A DNA stretch of 38,181 nucleotides from Ignavibacteriales bacterium (GCA_003568415.1 PWXV01000199.1:1-38181); one strand, 5' to 3'; shown: positions 8,861 through 18,655, counted from the first letter of the stretch. The notes: a model not told the origin generated them from the letters alone. Numbers and translations are program-made.

Positions 8861-10012
8861 ATGAAAAATAAACTTTCCGAAGAAGAACTCTTTACCTTAA
8901 TCAAATCTGTTTTTAATCCGCAGGAAACAGATAAAAAATTAGCAATCGTAACGGATGTTCCGAATGAGCGCAGAAGCGACCACGAAATGTGGCAGGAACG
9001 TCGCGGTATTGTCTATGAATGGTTTCAACAGATCTCAAACCTTCGAAACAAATTTAGCTTTGATGCTGTTGATCTCTACTTATACGAAAATGCTGAGAGC
9101 AATAACGCCGATCTTCCCGACACATTTTATAAAATTAACACCATCGAGGAGCCGGTAAATGCGAGTATGCTCTCTTCAATGGGTGAGGAAGTAGCACGGG
9201 ATACCATTCTTGAACAGTACCAAATACTATTCGTACCGACTGAATATTCGGCAACTGCTCCGCTTAAAATGCTCGGGAAAAAATTCCCGTTCAGGGCTGC
9301 AACAATGCCGGGGTTTTCCCGTGCTATGATCCCTGCACTGGGGCTTGATTACCAGAAAGTTCATGAGAGGGTCATGACTTTAAAAAACCGACTGGACAAA
9401 GCGGAGGGTGCTGTTATACAACTTGCAGCAGATGGTACTACCTACGAATTATTCCTTGATCTCCGGCACCGCAAAGCGCACGCGAGTTCAGGTTTAATAC
9501 GCGACAGAGGTACTGCCGGAAATCTACCATCCGGTGAAACCTACATTGTGCCGTATGAAGGGGAAAATACAGAGGATCCGAGTCGTACGTCGGGTACTTT
9601 ACCTGTTCGTTTCGGAAATGATCTTTTATTATTTCATATCCATAAAAACCGGACCTATGAAATCGAAGGGGCAGGTAAAACAGCAGCGGAACAACAGAAT
9701 TTTTTAAAGGAAGAACCAGCTTACGGAAATATCGCAGAGCTTGGACTGGGAATACTCGACAGTTTCGGCATAGATGCTGTCGGCAGTGTACTCCTGGACG
9801 AGAAACTCGGTTTGCACGTCGCATTCGGTCGCAGTGAACATTTCGGCGGCATTACCGGCCCACTATCATTTAACAATCCAAAGAATGTAATTCATATGGA
9901 TTATGTGTACGTACCATCACTACAACCGGATATTACCGTGAAAATTGCCCGGCTCCAGTACGAGTCAGGTGAAGAAGAAACGATCATGGAGAACGGAAAA
10001 TACATCGTATAA
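8861..10012 (+). CDS. M29-like aminopeptidase (thermophilic metalloprotease family)
   Basis: 383 aa; ligand-like positions in order: SGETYIVP (E), IAELGLG (E), LHVAFGRSEHFGG (H, H), IHMDYV (H, D). Confidence 0.72.
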   Translation: MKNKLSEEELFTLIKSVFNPQETDKKLAIVTDVPNERRSDHEMWQERRGIVYEWFQQISNLRNKFSFDAVDLYLYENAESNNADLPDTFYKINTIEEPVNASMLSSMGEEVARDTILEQYQILFVPTEYSATAPLKMLGKKFPFRAATMPGFSRAMIPALGLDYQKVHERVMTLKNRLDKAEGAVIQLAADGTTYELFLDLRHRKAHASSGLIRDRGTAGNLPSGETYIVPYEGENTEDPSRTSGTLPVRFGNDLLLFHIHKNRTYEIEGAGKTAAEQQNFLKEEPAYGNIAELGLGILDSFGIDAVGSVLLDEKLGLHVAFGRSEHFGGITGPLSFNNPKNVIHMDYVYVPSLQPDITVKIARLQYESGEEETIMENGKYIV

Positions 10013-10094
10013 TCAACCATATTGAATATTTTAAAAAATTTACGTATATAGTATCGCTGTAGTTCCCCACTAACCAAATGAAAGGTAAGAACGT

Positions 10095-10682
10095 ATGAAA
10101 AATAACACTCATATTGCAATTGTTCTGATAGTTCTTTTGTCAGGTATTTTTATCCTTGGATGCGAACGCGAGGAGGTCGTTGAAGCAGATCCCCACGATG
10201 CATTCTTCCAGAATATGACTGAGATGTGCGGTCAGATGTTTAGTGGAGAGGCCGTCTTCCCTGATGACCCGGATCATCCGCTTGTTGATACCGAATTGCG
10301 GATACATTTCTCATCCTGCGATGATGATATTATACGTATCGAGTTATATCGCGACGTTGATTACTGGCATGGGGCATGGGTTATCGAAAAACGCGAGGAA
10401 GGTTTACATCTGTATCACGACCATTTAGGTGACGAGCGCACTGAAGCAGACCTCGGTGAAGATGATGCCCACGGTTATGGTGGATATGCAGACGATCGGG
10501 GATCTGTTTTAGTACAATACTTTCCGGCTGATGATATCACCGCGGAAATGATCCCTGAGGCCGAGACAAATGTCTGGATGATGGAGATCAATCCGGAAAC
10601 CAATGAGTTCGTGTATTATTTAGAAAGACATGATGAACCACGATTCCGCGTTGTATTTGACTTGACTCAACCGATAGAGTAA
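10095..10682 (+). CDS. Uncharacterised lipoprotein
   Basis: 195 aa; lipobox FILGC; 'TEMCGQMFSGEAV', 'LHLYHDHLGDE', 'FRVVFDL' resemble a conserved uncharacterised secreted family. Confidence 0.7.
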   Translation: MKNNTHIAIVLIVLLSGIFILGCEREEVVEADPHDAFFQNMTEMCGQMFSGEAVFPDDPDHPLVDTELRIHFSSCDDDIIRIELYRDVDYWHGAWVIEKREEGLHLYHDHLGDERTEADLGEDDAHGYGGYADDRGSVLVQYFPADDITAEMIPEAETNVWMMEINPETNEFVYYLERHDEPRFRVVFDLTQPIE

Positions 10683-10707
10683 TTACAAATTTTTTTCTAC
10701 TATTCAA

Positions 10708-10744
10708 AACCCGGCACGGTCTCAGTTTACCTGCCGGGTTTTTT
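10708..10744 (+). terminator. Rho-independent terminator of the lipoprotein gene
   Basis: AACCCGGCA...TGCCGGGTT followed by TTTT (9-bp stem). Confidence 0.8.
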
Positions 10745-10753
10745 GTGTTAGGC

Positions 10754-11185
10754 ATGGAACAAAAAATTAAAATTCATAATCGACTTTCAATTCCCGAGCA
10801 TGAACTTCGATTTCGATTCGCACGGAGTGGTGGTCCGGGAGGTCAACACGTAAATAAAGCCGCTACCAAGGTAGAGCTTTTATTTGATATAAACAATTCA
10901 CCCTCCCTGAGTGATTCACAACGTGAAAGAATTGTGAAGAAATTAAAGAATCGAATTTCAACCGGAGGAATTTTACGAATTGAAGTGCAGGATACACGGA
11001 GTCAGGTTAAAAATCGTGAAATTGCCATTGAACGGTTCCGGGAGAATCTTGCCGAAGCACTAAAAACCCGCCGCCGGCGCGTATCGACATCACCTCCCGT
11101 ACAGGTACGGGAAAAACGGTTAAAGGAAAAGAAAAAACGAAGTGAGTTAAAAAAATTACGCCGTAAAGATGGTATGGATGATTAA
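10754..11185 (+). CDS. arfB: Peptidyl-tRNA hydrolase ArfB-like ribosome rescue factor
   Basis: SGGPGGQHVNKAATKVEL (GGQ) plus Arg/Lys-rich C-terminal tail; ATG at 10754 preferred over GTG at 10745. Confidence 0.92.
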   Translation: MEQKIKIHNRLSIPEHELRFRFARSGGPGGQHVNKAATKVELLFDINNSPSLSDSQRERIVKKLKNRISTGGILRIEVQDTRSQVKNREIAIERFRENLAEALKTRRRRVSTSPPVQVREKRLKEKKKRSELKKLRRKDGMDD

Positions 11186-11205
11186 CACCGTCGTATATTT
11201 TAACA

Positions 11206-12072
11206 CTAAACTTCTTTAGGACGTGCTACCATAATACCGGTCATCCGCTCATTCATTGTTAGATACATCATCAGGTTTTTATCGGTTACTTCAACCGATC
11301 TTCCTGCCATGGGGGCGTGGAGGACGTGAATATTTCCATTCCGTTTTGTTGCCAAAGCCGTATGTTGAATATCAAGTCCACGGATATTTGTCGTAAATGC
11401 AAGGATATCTCCTTCTTTCAGATTTTCTTCGTACATATGTACATTCCCCTTCGGGATGAAGGTATACTCTCGCTTGTTAATAATCTCTTCCTGACGCTGA
11501 ATCGCCTGGTAATACTCATCATTTGCCAGCTGCCAATAACTATCCCGGTTGGTAGACATAAAGTTTATAGTTTTTCGAAATGGCTCGGCACCACCGATAT
11601 CCTGATTCGCGTCCTCAACAATTCCTTTTTGAATATTATCATAAATCCAGTCGGAGAAATAATGTAATCTGCTGGGATAGCCGTCAATTTCACCGTTGCG
11701 GTAACGAATCATCTGCAATTCCCGTGTGTAATCATCAAATGCAGTTGTTCCTTTCTTAATACACCGGGCAAGCGCAAGTGAATTCTCGACCAGGGTGACA
11801 CAATCAAACACCTTAAGATTGATAACCAGCCGCTCTTCCTCTGGTTCTTCAAGTGTATGGGCTTCGTATGGCGCCCCCTTAAACATTTTACCGATTTCAG
11901 ATACCACTTCCCCTATCGGTAATCGTGCAAGATTTTTATCGGCTGCAATAGAAAACGTTTGTTCACATATTTCCCGGTGTGTATCGACGAAAGCATTAAG
12001 CGGATGAGGGGGTAAGAAATAGCCGCCGGCGATGAGTGCTGTTGTATTAATGACAAAAGTTCTTCTTTTCAT
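11206..12072 (-). CDS. DUF1460 domain-containing (N-acetylmuramoyl-L-alanine amidase-like) protein
   Basis: 'LKVFDCVTLVENSLALAR' Cys motif; Tat-like N-terminus MKRRTFVINTTALIAGGYF; ATG at 12072 preferred over TTG at 12090. Confidence 0.82.
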   Translation of the reverse strand: MKRRTFVINTTALIAGGYFLPPHPLNAFVDTHREICEQTFSIAADKNLARLPIGEVVSEIGKMFKGAPYEAHTLEEPEEERLVINLKVFDCVTLVENSLALARCIKKGTTAFDDYTRELQMIRYRNGEIDGYPSRLHYFSDWIYDNIQKGIVEDANQDIGGAEPFRKTINFMSTNRDSYWQLANDEYYQAIQRQEEIINKREYTFIPKGNVHMYEENLKEGDILAFTTNIRGLDIQHTALATKRNGNIHVLHAPMAGRSVEVTDKNLMMYLTMNERMTGIMVARPKEV

Positions 12073-12100
12073 AGTATTTCTCTCATACAATAATGAACAA

Positions 12101-12724
12101 TTAGTTACTATTAAAATTTACGTGTTCTATGACAGTCCCTTTAAATGCGGTAAATCCGTCCTCGGTATCCTTAATTAAATAATGTTCCGGATATCGTTTC
12201 AAAACCCGCAAGCTGAGTAAATCGCCGCCGGCCCCTATTGCATTAAATACAAAAGGTACAATAAGCCACCAACCGATTCCGAAAAACAGACCGATTACAC
12301 ATAACAGCGATATAATAATCAGTGGCGCAGCTGCTATTCGCCTGTATGCATGCACCGTTAGAAAACCCCGGGTTGTGGCATATACAACCGGACCAAGTTC
12401 CTTCATCCACTTTGCACCAAAACGAGGACGACCTCCGTAATGCATGATTACTAATGCATGGCAGAGTTCGTGAATTGTAATGGTGCTGAATAATAAAACG
12501 ACCTGAATAAAAACATATAATCCTATTGACAACGATGGGAATGGAGACATTTGCATGGTCACCCACACCATGATACCCGCAATTCCTGCTATGCTGATTA
12601 AATAGAAAAATATTTGACGACCGGGACTTATTGGAGAATGTAGTACCCAGTCATCAATCAGATCATAGATCGTCCAACTTCTTACTTCAACCATATTATC
12701 CGGAAGGGTTCTGTAAAAATGCAT
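12101..12724 (-). CDS. DUF3267 domain-containing putative integral-membrane zincin
   Basis: HELCHALV zinc motif among TM segments; AAGGAG Shine-Dalgarno upstream of the ATG at 12724. Confidence 0.78.
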   Translation of the reverse strand: MHFYRTLPDNMVEVRSWTIYDLIDDWVLHSPISPGRQIFFYLISIAGIAGIMVWVTMQMSPFPSLSIGLYVFIQVVLLFSTITIHELCHALVIMHYGGRPRFGAKWMKELGPVVYATTRGFLTVHAYRRIAAAPLIIISLLCVIGLFFGIGWWLIVPFVFNAIGAGGDLLSLRVLKRYPEHYLIKDTEDGFTAFKGTVIEHVNFNSN

Positions 12725-12731
12725 AGTCTCC

Positions 12732-13142
12732 TTATAAGCCACCCATTCCTAATATGGTGCTCCAGTATATTTTTTTTACCGGCACAACCGACAGACGGGA
12801 AATCCGAACCAACTCAAAATCTTTAAATGTTTTGTTTCCTTTTATATCGGCGAGGGGTACCGGATATGGTAATTTTCGAATAGGTTTTATTTTTATGACA
12901 ACTTGCTTATCGTCATCTGCATCCGGATCGGGATAGGGATTACTCATGACTTCCGCTATTCCGACAACTGCTCGCTCATTGCCCGTATGATAAACCAACA
13001 CTTTATCTCCCATCTTCATTTTCCTCAGGTATTTCAATGCCAGATTGTTCGAGACACCATCCCACACCGTTCGTCGATCTGCAACTAATTGATCAAATGA
13101 ATATTCTTCGGGTTCGGTCTTTAATAACCAGTATCCAGACAT
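12732..13142 (-). CDS. EVE domain-containing protein
   Basis: MSGYWLLKTEPEEYSFDQL...TVWDGVSNNLALKYLRKMKMGDKVLVYHTG. Confidence 0.93.
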   Translation of the reverse strand: MSGYWLLKTEPEEYSFDQLVADRRTVWDGVSNNLALKYLRKMKMGDKVLVYHTGNERAVVGIAEVMSNPYPDPDADDDKQVVIKIKPIRKLPYPVPLADIKGNKTFKDFELVRISRLSVVPVKKIYWSTILGMGGL

Positions 13143-13258
13143 GAGCACTTTCCACTGTTTATGCTTGGGAATGAAAATATCTTTGAGTACTTGCTAAGTA
13201 GTAATATAATAAATATTTTTAAGTTGAAAAAATTTTTTGATAAATAGAAGCTAATGCT

Positions 13259-14392
13259 ATGACAATTTTACTATGTCCGGATTCATTTAAAGATTGCCTG
13301 TCTGCAATCGATGTAACACAAGCACTTTTAAATGGCATCAAATCGATAAAATCTGATAGTAAGGTTATGCTTTTTCCAATGGCGGATGGCGGTGAGGGAA
13401 CATCGGATATTCTCAATTACCATCTGAGTGGTCGTTGGCAGCAGTGCGCAGTCCACGACCCGCTTCAACGGATCATTGATAGCCGATATTTACTACTGAA
13501 TGATCGAAATACAGCAATAATTGAACTGGCAAAAGCATCCGGTCTTGAGCTCCTGAAATCCACAGAGAGAAATCCTCTCCACACTACAACGCTCGGCACG
13601 GGCGAACTCATACGCGATGCACTCGATAACAATATCACTGAAATTATTTTAACCATCGGTGGGAGTGCAACCGTAGACGGTGGCACCGGTATTGCCGCTG
13701 CTTTAGGATTCAGGTTTATTGACAAAAATGGAAAAGAATTTACACCGGTCGGCGGAACATTACAAAATGTATCCCGGATTGATACTACTAACCTTCACCC
13801 GTCTTTCAATAAAATAAAATGGGTTATTGCGTCGGATGTTAAAAACGTCTTGAATGGCCCCGAAGGAGCAGCAGCTGTTTATGGCCCGCAAAAAGGTGCC
13901 GATGAAAACGCGGTTACTATACTTGCACAAGGACTCGAACACTTATCAAACTGCATAGAGGCTGACACGGGTTTCGCGGCTGATAACCACACCGGCACGG
14001 GCGCCGCAGGAGGTGCCGCACTTTTCCTTATGGCATACGGGAATGCCTCGTTGCAATCAGGGTTTGATATTATCGACGAGCTTACCCGGTTTCAATCTGC
14101 AGTTGCCTCTGCGTCACTCGTCATAACCGGTGAAGGGAAACTCGACTCACAAACACAATACGGAAAAGTAGTTTCATCGATTTCTCATCATACACGAAAA
14201 ATGAAAGTACCATTGATCGTTGTGTGCGGAGCAACAAGGGACGATCCGGAAACTATAGCAAAAAACTTAGAAATTCATCAACTTTATATAATTCGTAATC
14301 GTGCAAAAAACGACGAAGACTCAATGAAAAACGCTCACCAATATCTTGAAGAGATCGGCACAGAAATTGCACAAAAATTTTTTTCAGGTTAA
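13259..14392 (+). CDS. Glycerate kinase
   Basis: CPDSFKDCLSA, FPMADGGEGTSDIL, IGGSATVDGGTGIAAALGF, GEGKLDSQTQYGK. Confidence 0.95.
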   Translation: MTILLCPDSFKDCLSAIDVTQALLNGIKSIKSDSKVMLFPMADGGEGTSDILNYHLSGRWQQCAVHDPLQRIIDSRYLLLNDRNTAIIELAKASGLELLKSTERNPLHTTTLGTGELIRDALDNNITEIILTIGGSATVDGGTGIAAALGFRFIDKNGKEFTPVGGTLQNVSRIDTTNLHPSFNKIKWVIASDVKNVLNGPEGAAAVYGPQKGADENAVTILAQGLEHLSNCIEADTGFAADNHTGTGAAGGAALFLMAYGNASLQSGFDIIDELTRFQSAVASASLVITGEGKLDSQTQYGKVVSSISHHTRKMKVPLIVVCGATRDDPETIAKNLEIHQLYIIRNRAKNDEDSMKNAHQYLEEIGTEIAQKFFSG

Positions 14393-14424
14393 ATTATTGC
14401 AACCACAAAATCGAAGGTCAACGC

Positions 14425-14453
14425 TTGCGGTTTTATGAGTATTCTGCTATATT
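14425..14453 (+). promoter_or_regulatory. Candidate housekeeping promoter for the cold-shock gene
   Basis: TTGCGG-N17-TATATT; would give a leader of about 190 nt. Confidence 0.35.
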
Positions 14454-14650
14454 AAAAAGACAACTAACTGTACTCTGAACTTTGCTCTTTTTGTATGGAA
14501 TAATTGTTGCTACAACCATTAGAAACTTTCCGTAGAATGTTCCAATGGAGGCAGTCACAACCGTCATCGCGGTAATAGGAAAACTGCATTTGACAGCGAA
14601 AAGCAAACAAGGGTACGTATCATATGATTCCTTTGGGGAGGATAATCCTA

Positions 14651-14854
14651 ATGGAAGAAGGTACCGTAAAATGGTTCAATGCTTCCAAAGGCTACGGATT
14701 TATTCAACGAGAAGCAGGTGAAGACGTTTTTGTCCATTATAAATCAATTATTGCTGATGGATACAAAACACTCAATCAGGGAGAACGGGTACAATTTGAT
14801 GTTGAAGAGGGTCCAAAAGGCCTGCAAGCAAAGAACGTAAAGAAAATATCATAA
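14651..14854 (+). CDS. Cold shock protein (CspA family)
   Basis: [33 protein letters not shown]; Shine-Dalgarno GGGGAGGA at 14635-14642. Confidence 0.96.
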   Translation: MEEGTVKWFNASKGYGFIQREAGEDVFVHYKSIIADGYKTLNQGERVQFDVEEGPKGLQAKNVKKIS

Positions 14855-14860
14855 ATGAAT

Positions 14861-14886
14861 AACCCCGGCAGGCCCCTGTCGGGGTT
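14861..14886 (+). terminator. Terminator hairpin downstream of the cold-shock gene
   Basis: AACCCCGGCAGG-CCCC-TGTCGGGGTT. Confidence 0.65.
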
Positions 14887-15019
14887 CAAATAAACTGCTC
14901 TTGTGAGTAAAGTTGGAATAATATGTGGAACCTTCCTCACTACCACTGTTATTATCATAATCTACTGACATAATTAAAATGTTTGTATTTAGACAGAATC
15001 ACCTAAGTAGGAGTGACTT

Positions 15020-17167
15020 ATGAGCCCACTTGCGGCTATTACTTTTGCGCAAGCCACCGAAATCGCACGTGAAATAAAATCTATTGCATATAATTTATGG
15101 TGGACATGGAATGTCGATGCACGCGACCTCTTTCGTGAGTTATCACCACAAACATATTTTCGCTTTAATCATAACGTGATCGCAATGTTCGACGAGATAT
15201 CGGATCAGGAACTCGCGGCACGTTTGCTCGACCCGTTGCAAATGGAACGCGCCCAGAATGTTATTAATCAGTATAAAAAATATATGACTGAGAAAAATAC
15301 CTGGGCAAGCAAACATGCAAAAGAACTTGTGCAACAAGGACCGGTCGCATATTTTAGTGCAGAATTCGGTCTTCACGAAAGTTTGCCAATATATTCCGGT
15401 GGTCTCGGGATACTTGCCGGTGATCATACAAAATCCGCAAGCGATCTGGGAGTGCCCTTTGTTGGTGTAAGTTTATATTACCGGCAGGGGTACTTTGAAC
15501 AACAGATAGGACCCGACGGCTGGCAACAAGAGGAATATCCGAACACTGATCCGAAAAAGCTTCCCCTTGAACTCGTGACAAATGAAAGCGGTGAACCTAT
15601 TGTGGCATCAGTTAAGATAGGCCATAGCGATGTTTACTTTCAGGCTTATCGTATCAACCTTGGCAGAGTATCATTAATTTTGCTCGACACAAACCGCGAG
15701 GAAAATGAGTTACATTACCGTGAGATGACTTCACAGGTATACGGCGGTGATATAACTACCCGTATTTCACAAGAAATCGTCCTTGGTATAGGAGGTGTAC
15801 GGATGTTGCGTGCTATGGGAATTACTCCCGCCGTATATCATATGAACGAAGGCCACTCTGCCTTTCTCACACTTGAATTGCTCCGGGAGCTTGTTCGGGA
15901 AGAAGGTAAAACATCCGCCGAGGCAATTCGATGGGTACGCGAGCATACAGTTTTTACAACTCATACACCTGTTCCGGCGGGGCATGACCGGTTCAGTGAG
16001 GACCTTATCCGGTTTACGCTTCAAAAATTCTGTACTGAATGCTGGGACGATGCTTCAGAGATCATGCCTCTCGGTCGTGTTGATCCCGATAATAAGGAAG
16101 AACCGTTTTGTATGACCGTGCTCGCAATGAAAATGTCACGCTCGACTAATGGTGTCAGTGAATTACACGGAAAAGTAAGTCGTGAAATGTGGCGCGATAT
16201 GTTTCCAAGAAAAAAAGTTGATGAAATACCAATCGGTCATATTACCAATGGTGTCCATGTTCCCGGATGGACTTCATCAAGGGCATACCGATTCTGGCAA
16301 AATGTTCTCGATAAAAACTGGCCCGAACATCTTGATGATCCCGAATTCTGGCAACGCATTGAAGACCCGAACTATGTTTCAGACGAAGAGATATGGGCAC
16401 TGAGATATATATTGAGCCGTGAATTAGTTGAGTTTGTCCGTACGCGTCTACGACAGCAAAGCGCGAGATACGGAAGCAATCCACGCGATACGTTTGATAA
16501 AGTTCTTTCAAACGATGCCTTAACAATCGGGTTTGCACGAAGGTTTGCAACTTATAAACGCGCTCCCCTTTTCTTCAGCGATCCCGAACGTGCAAAAAGA
16601 ATATTACTCAATCCGGAGCGTCCGGTTCAGATCATCTATGCCGGCAAGGCGCATCCTCGAGATGATCAGGGTAAAAAATTCATTCAACAACTTGTTGGGT
16701 TTGCCCGTGACCCTGAATTATTCGGCAGAGTGGTATTTCTTGAAAATTATGATATCAATGCAGGCCGATTACTGGTATCGGGATCTGATATCTGGCTGAA
16801 TAACCCGCGGCGTCCTCTCGAAGCCAGTGGTACCAGCGGTCAAAAAACTGCAATTCACGGTGGTCTCAACGTTAGTATAATGGATGGTTGGTGGCGTGAG
16901 GCGTACAATGGTAAAAATGGTTGGGCTATTGGTGATGACAGCCATCCGGAATCCGTTGAAGAACAGGATAAACAAGATGCTGAAAACCTCTATGATGTCC
17001 TTGAAAACCAGGTGATACCCGAGTATTATAACAGGGAAGGAAATGGTCTCCCGAGGAAATGGCTGAAACGCGTGCGCAATGCAATGGCTACCCTTATTCC
17101 TCAATATAACACCGACCGGATGGTTGAAGAATACGTCCGTAAATATTATATAAAGAACCAGAAATAG
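15020..17167 (+). CDS. glgP: Alpha-glucan (glycogen/maltodextrin) phosphorylase
   Basis: 715 aa; AYFSAEFGLHESLPIYSGGLGILAGDH; EASGTSGQKTAIHGGLNVSIMDGWW. Confidence 0.95.
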   Translation: MSPLAAITFAQATEIAREIKSIAYNLWWTWNVDARDLFRELSPQTYFRFNHNVIAMFDEISDQELAARLLDPLQMERAQNVINQYKKYMTEKNTWASKHAKELVQQGPVAYFSAEFGLHESLPIYSGGLGILAGDHTKSASDLGVPFVGVSLYYRQGYFEQQIGPDGWQQEEYPNTDPKKLPLELVTNESGEPIVASVKIGHSDVYFQAYRINLGRVSLILLDTNREENELHYREMTSQVYGGDITTRISQEIVLGIGGVRMLRAMGITPAVYHMNEGHSAFLTLELLRELVREEGKTSAEAIRWVREHTVFTTHTPVPAGHDRFSEDLIRFTLQKFCTECWDDASEIMPLGRVDPDNKEEPFCMTVLAMKMSRSTNGVSELHGKVSREMWRDMFPRKKVDEIPIGHITNGVHVPGWTSSRAYRFWQNVLDKNWPEHLDDPEFWQRIEDPNYVSDEEIWALRYILSRELVEFVRTRLRQQSARYGSNPRDTFDKVLSNDALTIGFARRFATYKRAPLFFSDPERAKRILLNPERPVQIIYAGKAHPRDDQGKKFIQQLVGFARDPELFGRVVFLENYDINAGRLLVSGSDIWLNNPRRPLEASGTSGQKTAIHGGLNVSIMDGWWREAYNGKNGWAIGDDSHPESVEEQDKQDAENLYDVLENQVIPEYYNREGNGLPRKWLKRVRNAMATLIPQYNTDRMVEEYVRKYYIKNQK

Positions 17168-17268
17168 ACCGAACCACGGGTGTTAGCAACGTTACATAAA
17201 AGTTAGGTGGGAAACATATATAGTATGCAACACGCACACAATTATTTCCCGTGTCGTGTAAGTATGGT

Positions 17269-17394
17269 ATGAACTCATATAACAACGGCATCATTCAAGA
17301 ATAGAAAAATATTTTGTTCGCTACAGGTTCAACCGGTACTTTAATTGAACAGGGACTTGGTGTAGCGATACCCAACACTATACATGGTACCGGG
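17269..17394 (+). pseudogene. Possible remnant of a methylglyoxal-synthase-like gene
   Basis: One frame reads MNSYNNGIIQE*KNILFATGSTGTLIEQGLGVAIPNTIHGTG*; ATGSTGTLIE resembles the MgsA ATGTTGxLI core; internal stop and no following GGDQQ segment. Confidence 0.42.
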
Positions 17395-17485
17395 TAATGG
17401 TTACTACTTCAGGAACTATATCCCGTTGCTATATAGTTTGTTGTAATAGGGAAAACTTTGTGCAATCCTTGATATGGAGGAATCT

Positions 17486-18640
17486 ATGAATATGCTGACA
17501 TTTAATGATTTACAATCATTAGCTGATTTTGAAAACGACATGTCTATCTCAATATATATGCCAACAGTAAAAACCGGTTCTGAAACTCGAATGAATCCGG
17601 TTGTCTTTAAAAATCAGATAAAAAAGGTAGAAAACATTTTAAAGGAGAACGGGAAAAAAGTAAATGAAGTCAACGAATTCCTTGAACCAGCGATAAGACT
17701 TATTGAGGATACGGTGTTCTGGCAAAAACAACAGTATGGTTTAGCTGTATTTATAGGAAAGAACACATTTTCATACTACAATCTCCCGATTTCTGTCGAT
17801 GAGAGTGTGACAGTCAAACGCCGGTTTCACATAAAACCGCTGGTGCAATTGCTCACCGATAATGGAGAGTATTATGTACTGAGCCTGGATCTAAATAATA
17901 TAAAATTATATCATTGCACACGATTTACAATGGAGGAAATCGATTTGGGGGATTTCCCGACGAGTATAAAAGATGCATATGCAGATGTCGAATTCGAACG
18001 GAGGTTATCATTCCACACTGAAGCGCCCGGCAGATCCGGAAAGCGCGAAGCCCAGTTTTTCAGTCATGGTGCCGTGGGAGAAGAAGATGTAAAAAACACT
18101 ATCAAGCAATATCTTCGAGATGTGGCAAAGGCATTTTCAGAAGCGGTTACCCGGACCGATCTTCCGTTGATTCTATCCGGAGTAGACTATCTCATCGGTA
18201 TGTATCGCGAAATCAATGCCTATCCGTATTTGAACGATGAATGGATAAGCGGTAGTCCAAAACAAATAAAGAAAGATGAGCTGCACCGGATAGCATGGGA
18301 AATTGCATCATCGATATACAGAAAACAAATAGACGATGCAATTGAAATTTATAATAACAAACAAGGTACCGGCTATACATCCGACGCTATCGAGGAGATA
18401 GTTAAAGCTGCATACAACAAACGTATAGATTCATTATTCTTCGATGCAGCGGCATCACTATGGGGTACATTTGATTCGGATAAACAAGAAGTATATATTG
18501 TTGATTCACCCACACCAGAACACGATGAGTTGATAAATACTGCTGTGATACATACCCTGAAAAATAAAGGGAATGTTTATACAATTAACCAAGAGGATTT
18601 ACCGGGCAAACATCCGGTAAAGGCTATATTCAGATATTAA
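17486..18640 (+). CDS. Bacterial archaeo-eukaryotic release factor (baeRF)-like protein
   Basis: 'SFHTEAPGRSGKREAQFFSHGAVGEEDVKNTIKQYLRDV' and 'PLILSGVDYLIGMYREINAYPYL' match the baeRF pattern; GGAGG Shine-Dalgarno supports ATG at 17486. Confidence 0.75.
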   Translation: MNMLTFNDLQSLADFENDMSISIYMPTVKTGSETRMNPVVFKNQIKKVENILKENGKKVNEVNEFLEPAIRLIEDTVFWQKQQYGLAVFIGKNTFSYYNLPISVDESVTVKRRFHIKPLVQLLTDNGEYYVLSLDLNNIKLYHCTRFTMEEIDLGDFPTSIKDAYADVEFERRLSFHTEAPGRSGKREAQFFSHGAVGEEDVKNTIKQYLRDVAKAFSEAVTRTDLPLILSGVDYLIGMYREINAYPYLNDEWISGSPKQIKKDELHRIAWEIASSIYRKQIDDAIEIYNNKQGTGYTSDAIEEIVKAAYNKRIDSLFFDAAASLWGTFDSDKQEVYIVDSPTPEHDELINTAVIHTLKNKGNVYTINQEDLPGKHPVKAIFRY

Positions 18641-18655
18641 AATTAAAAAAGGTAT

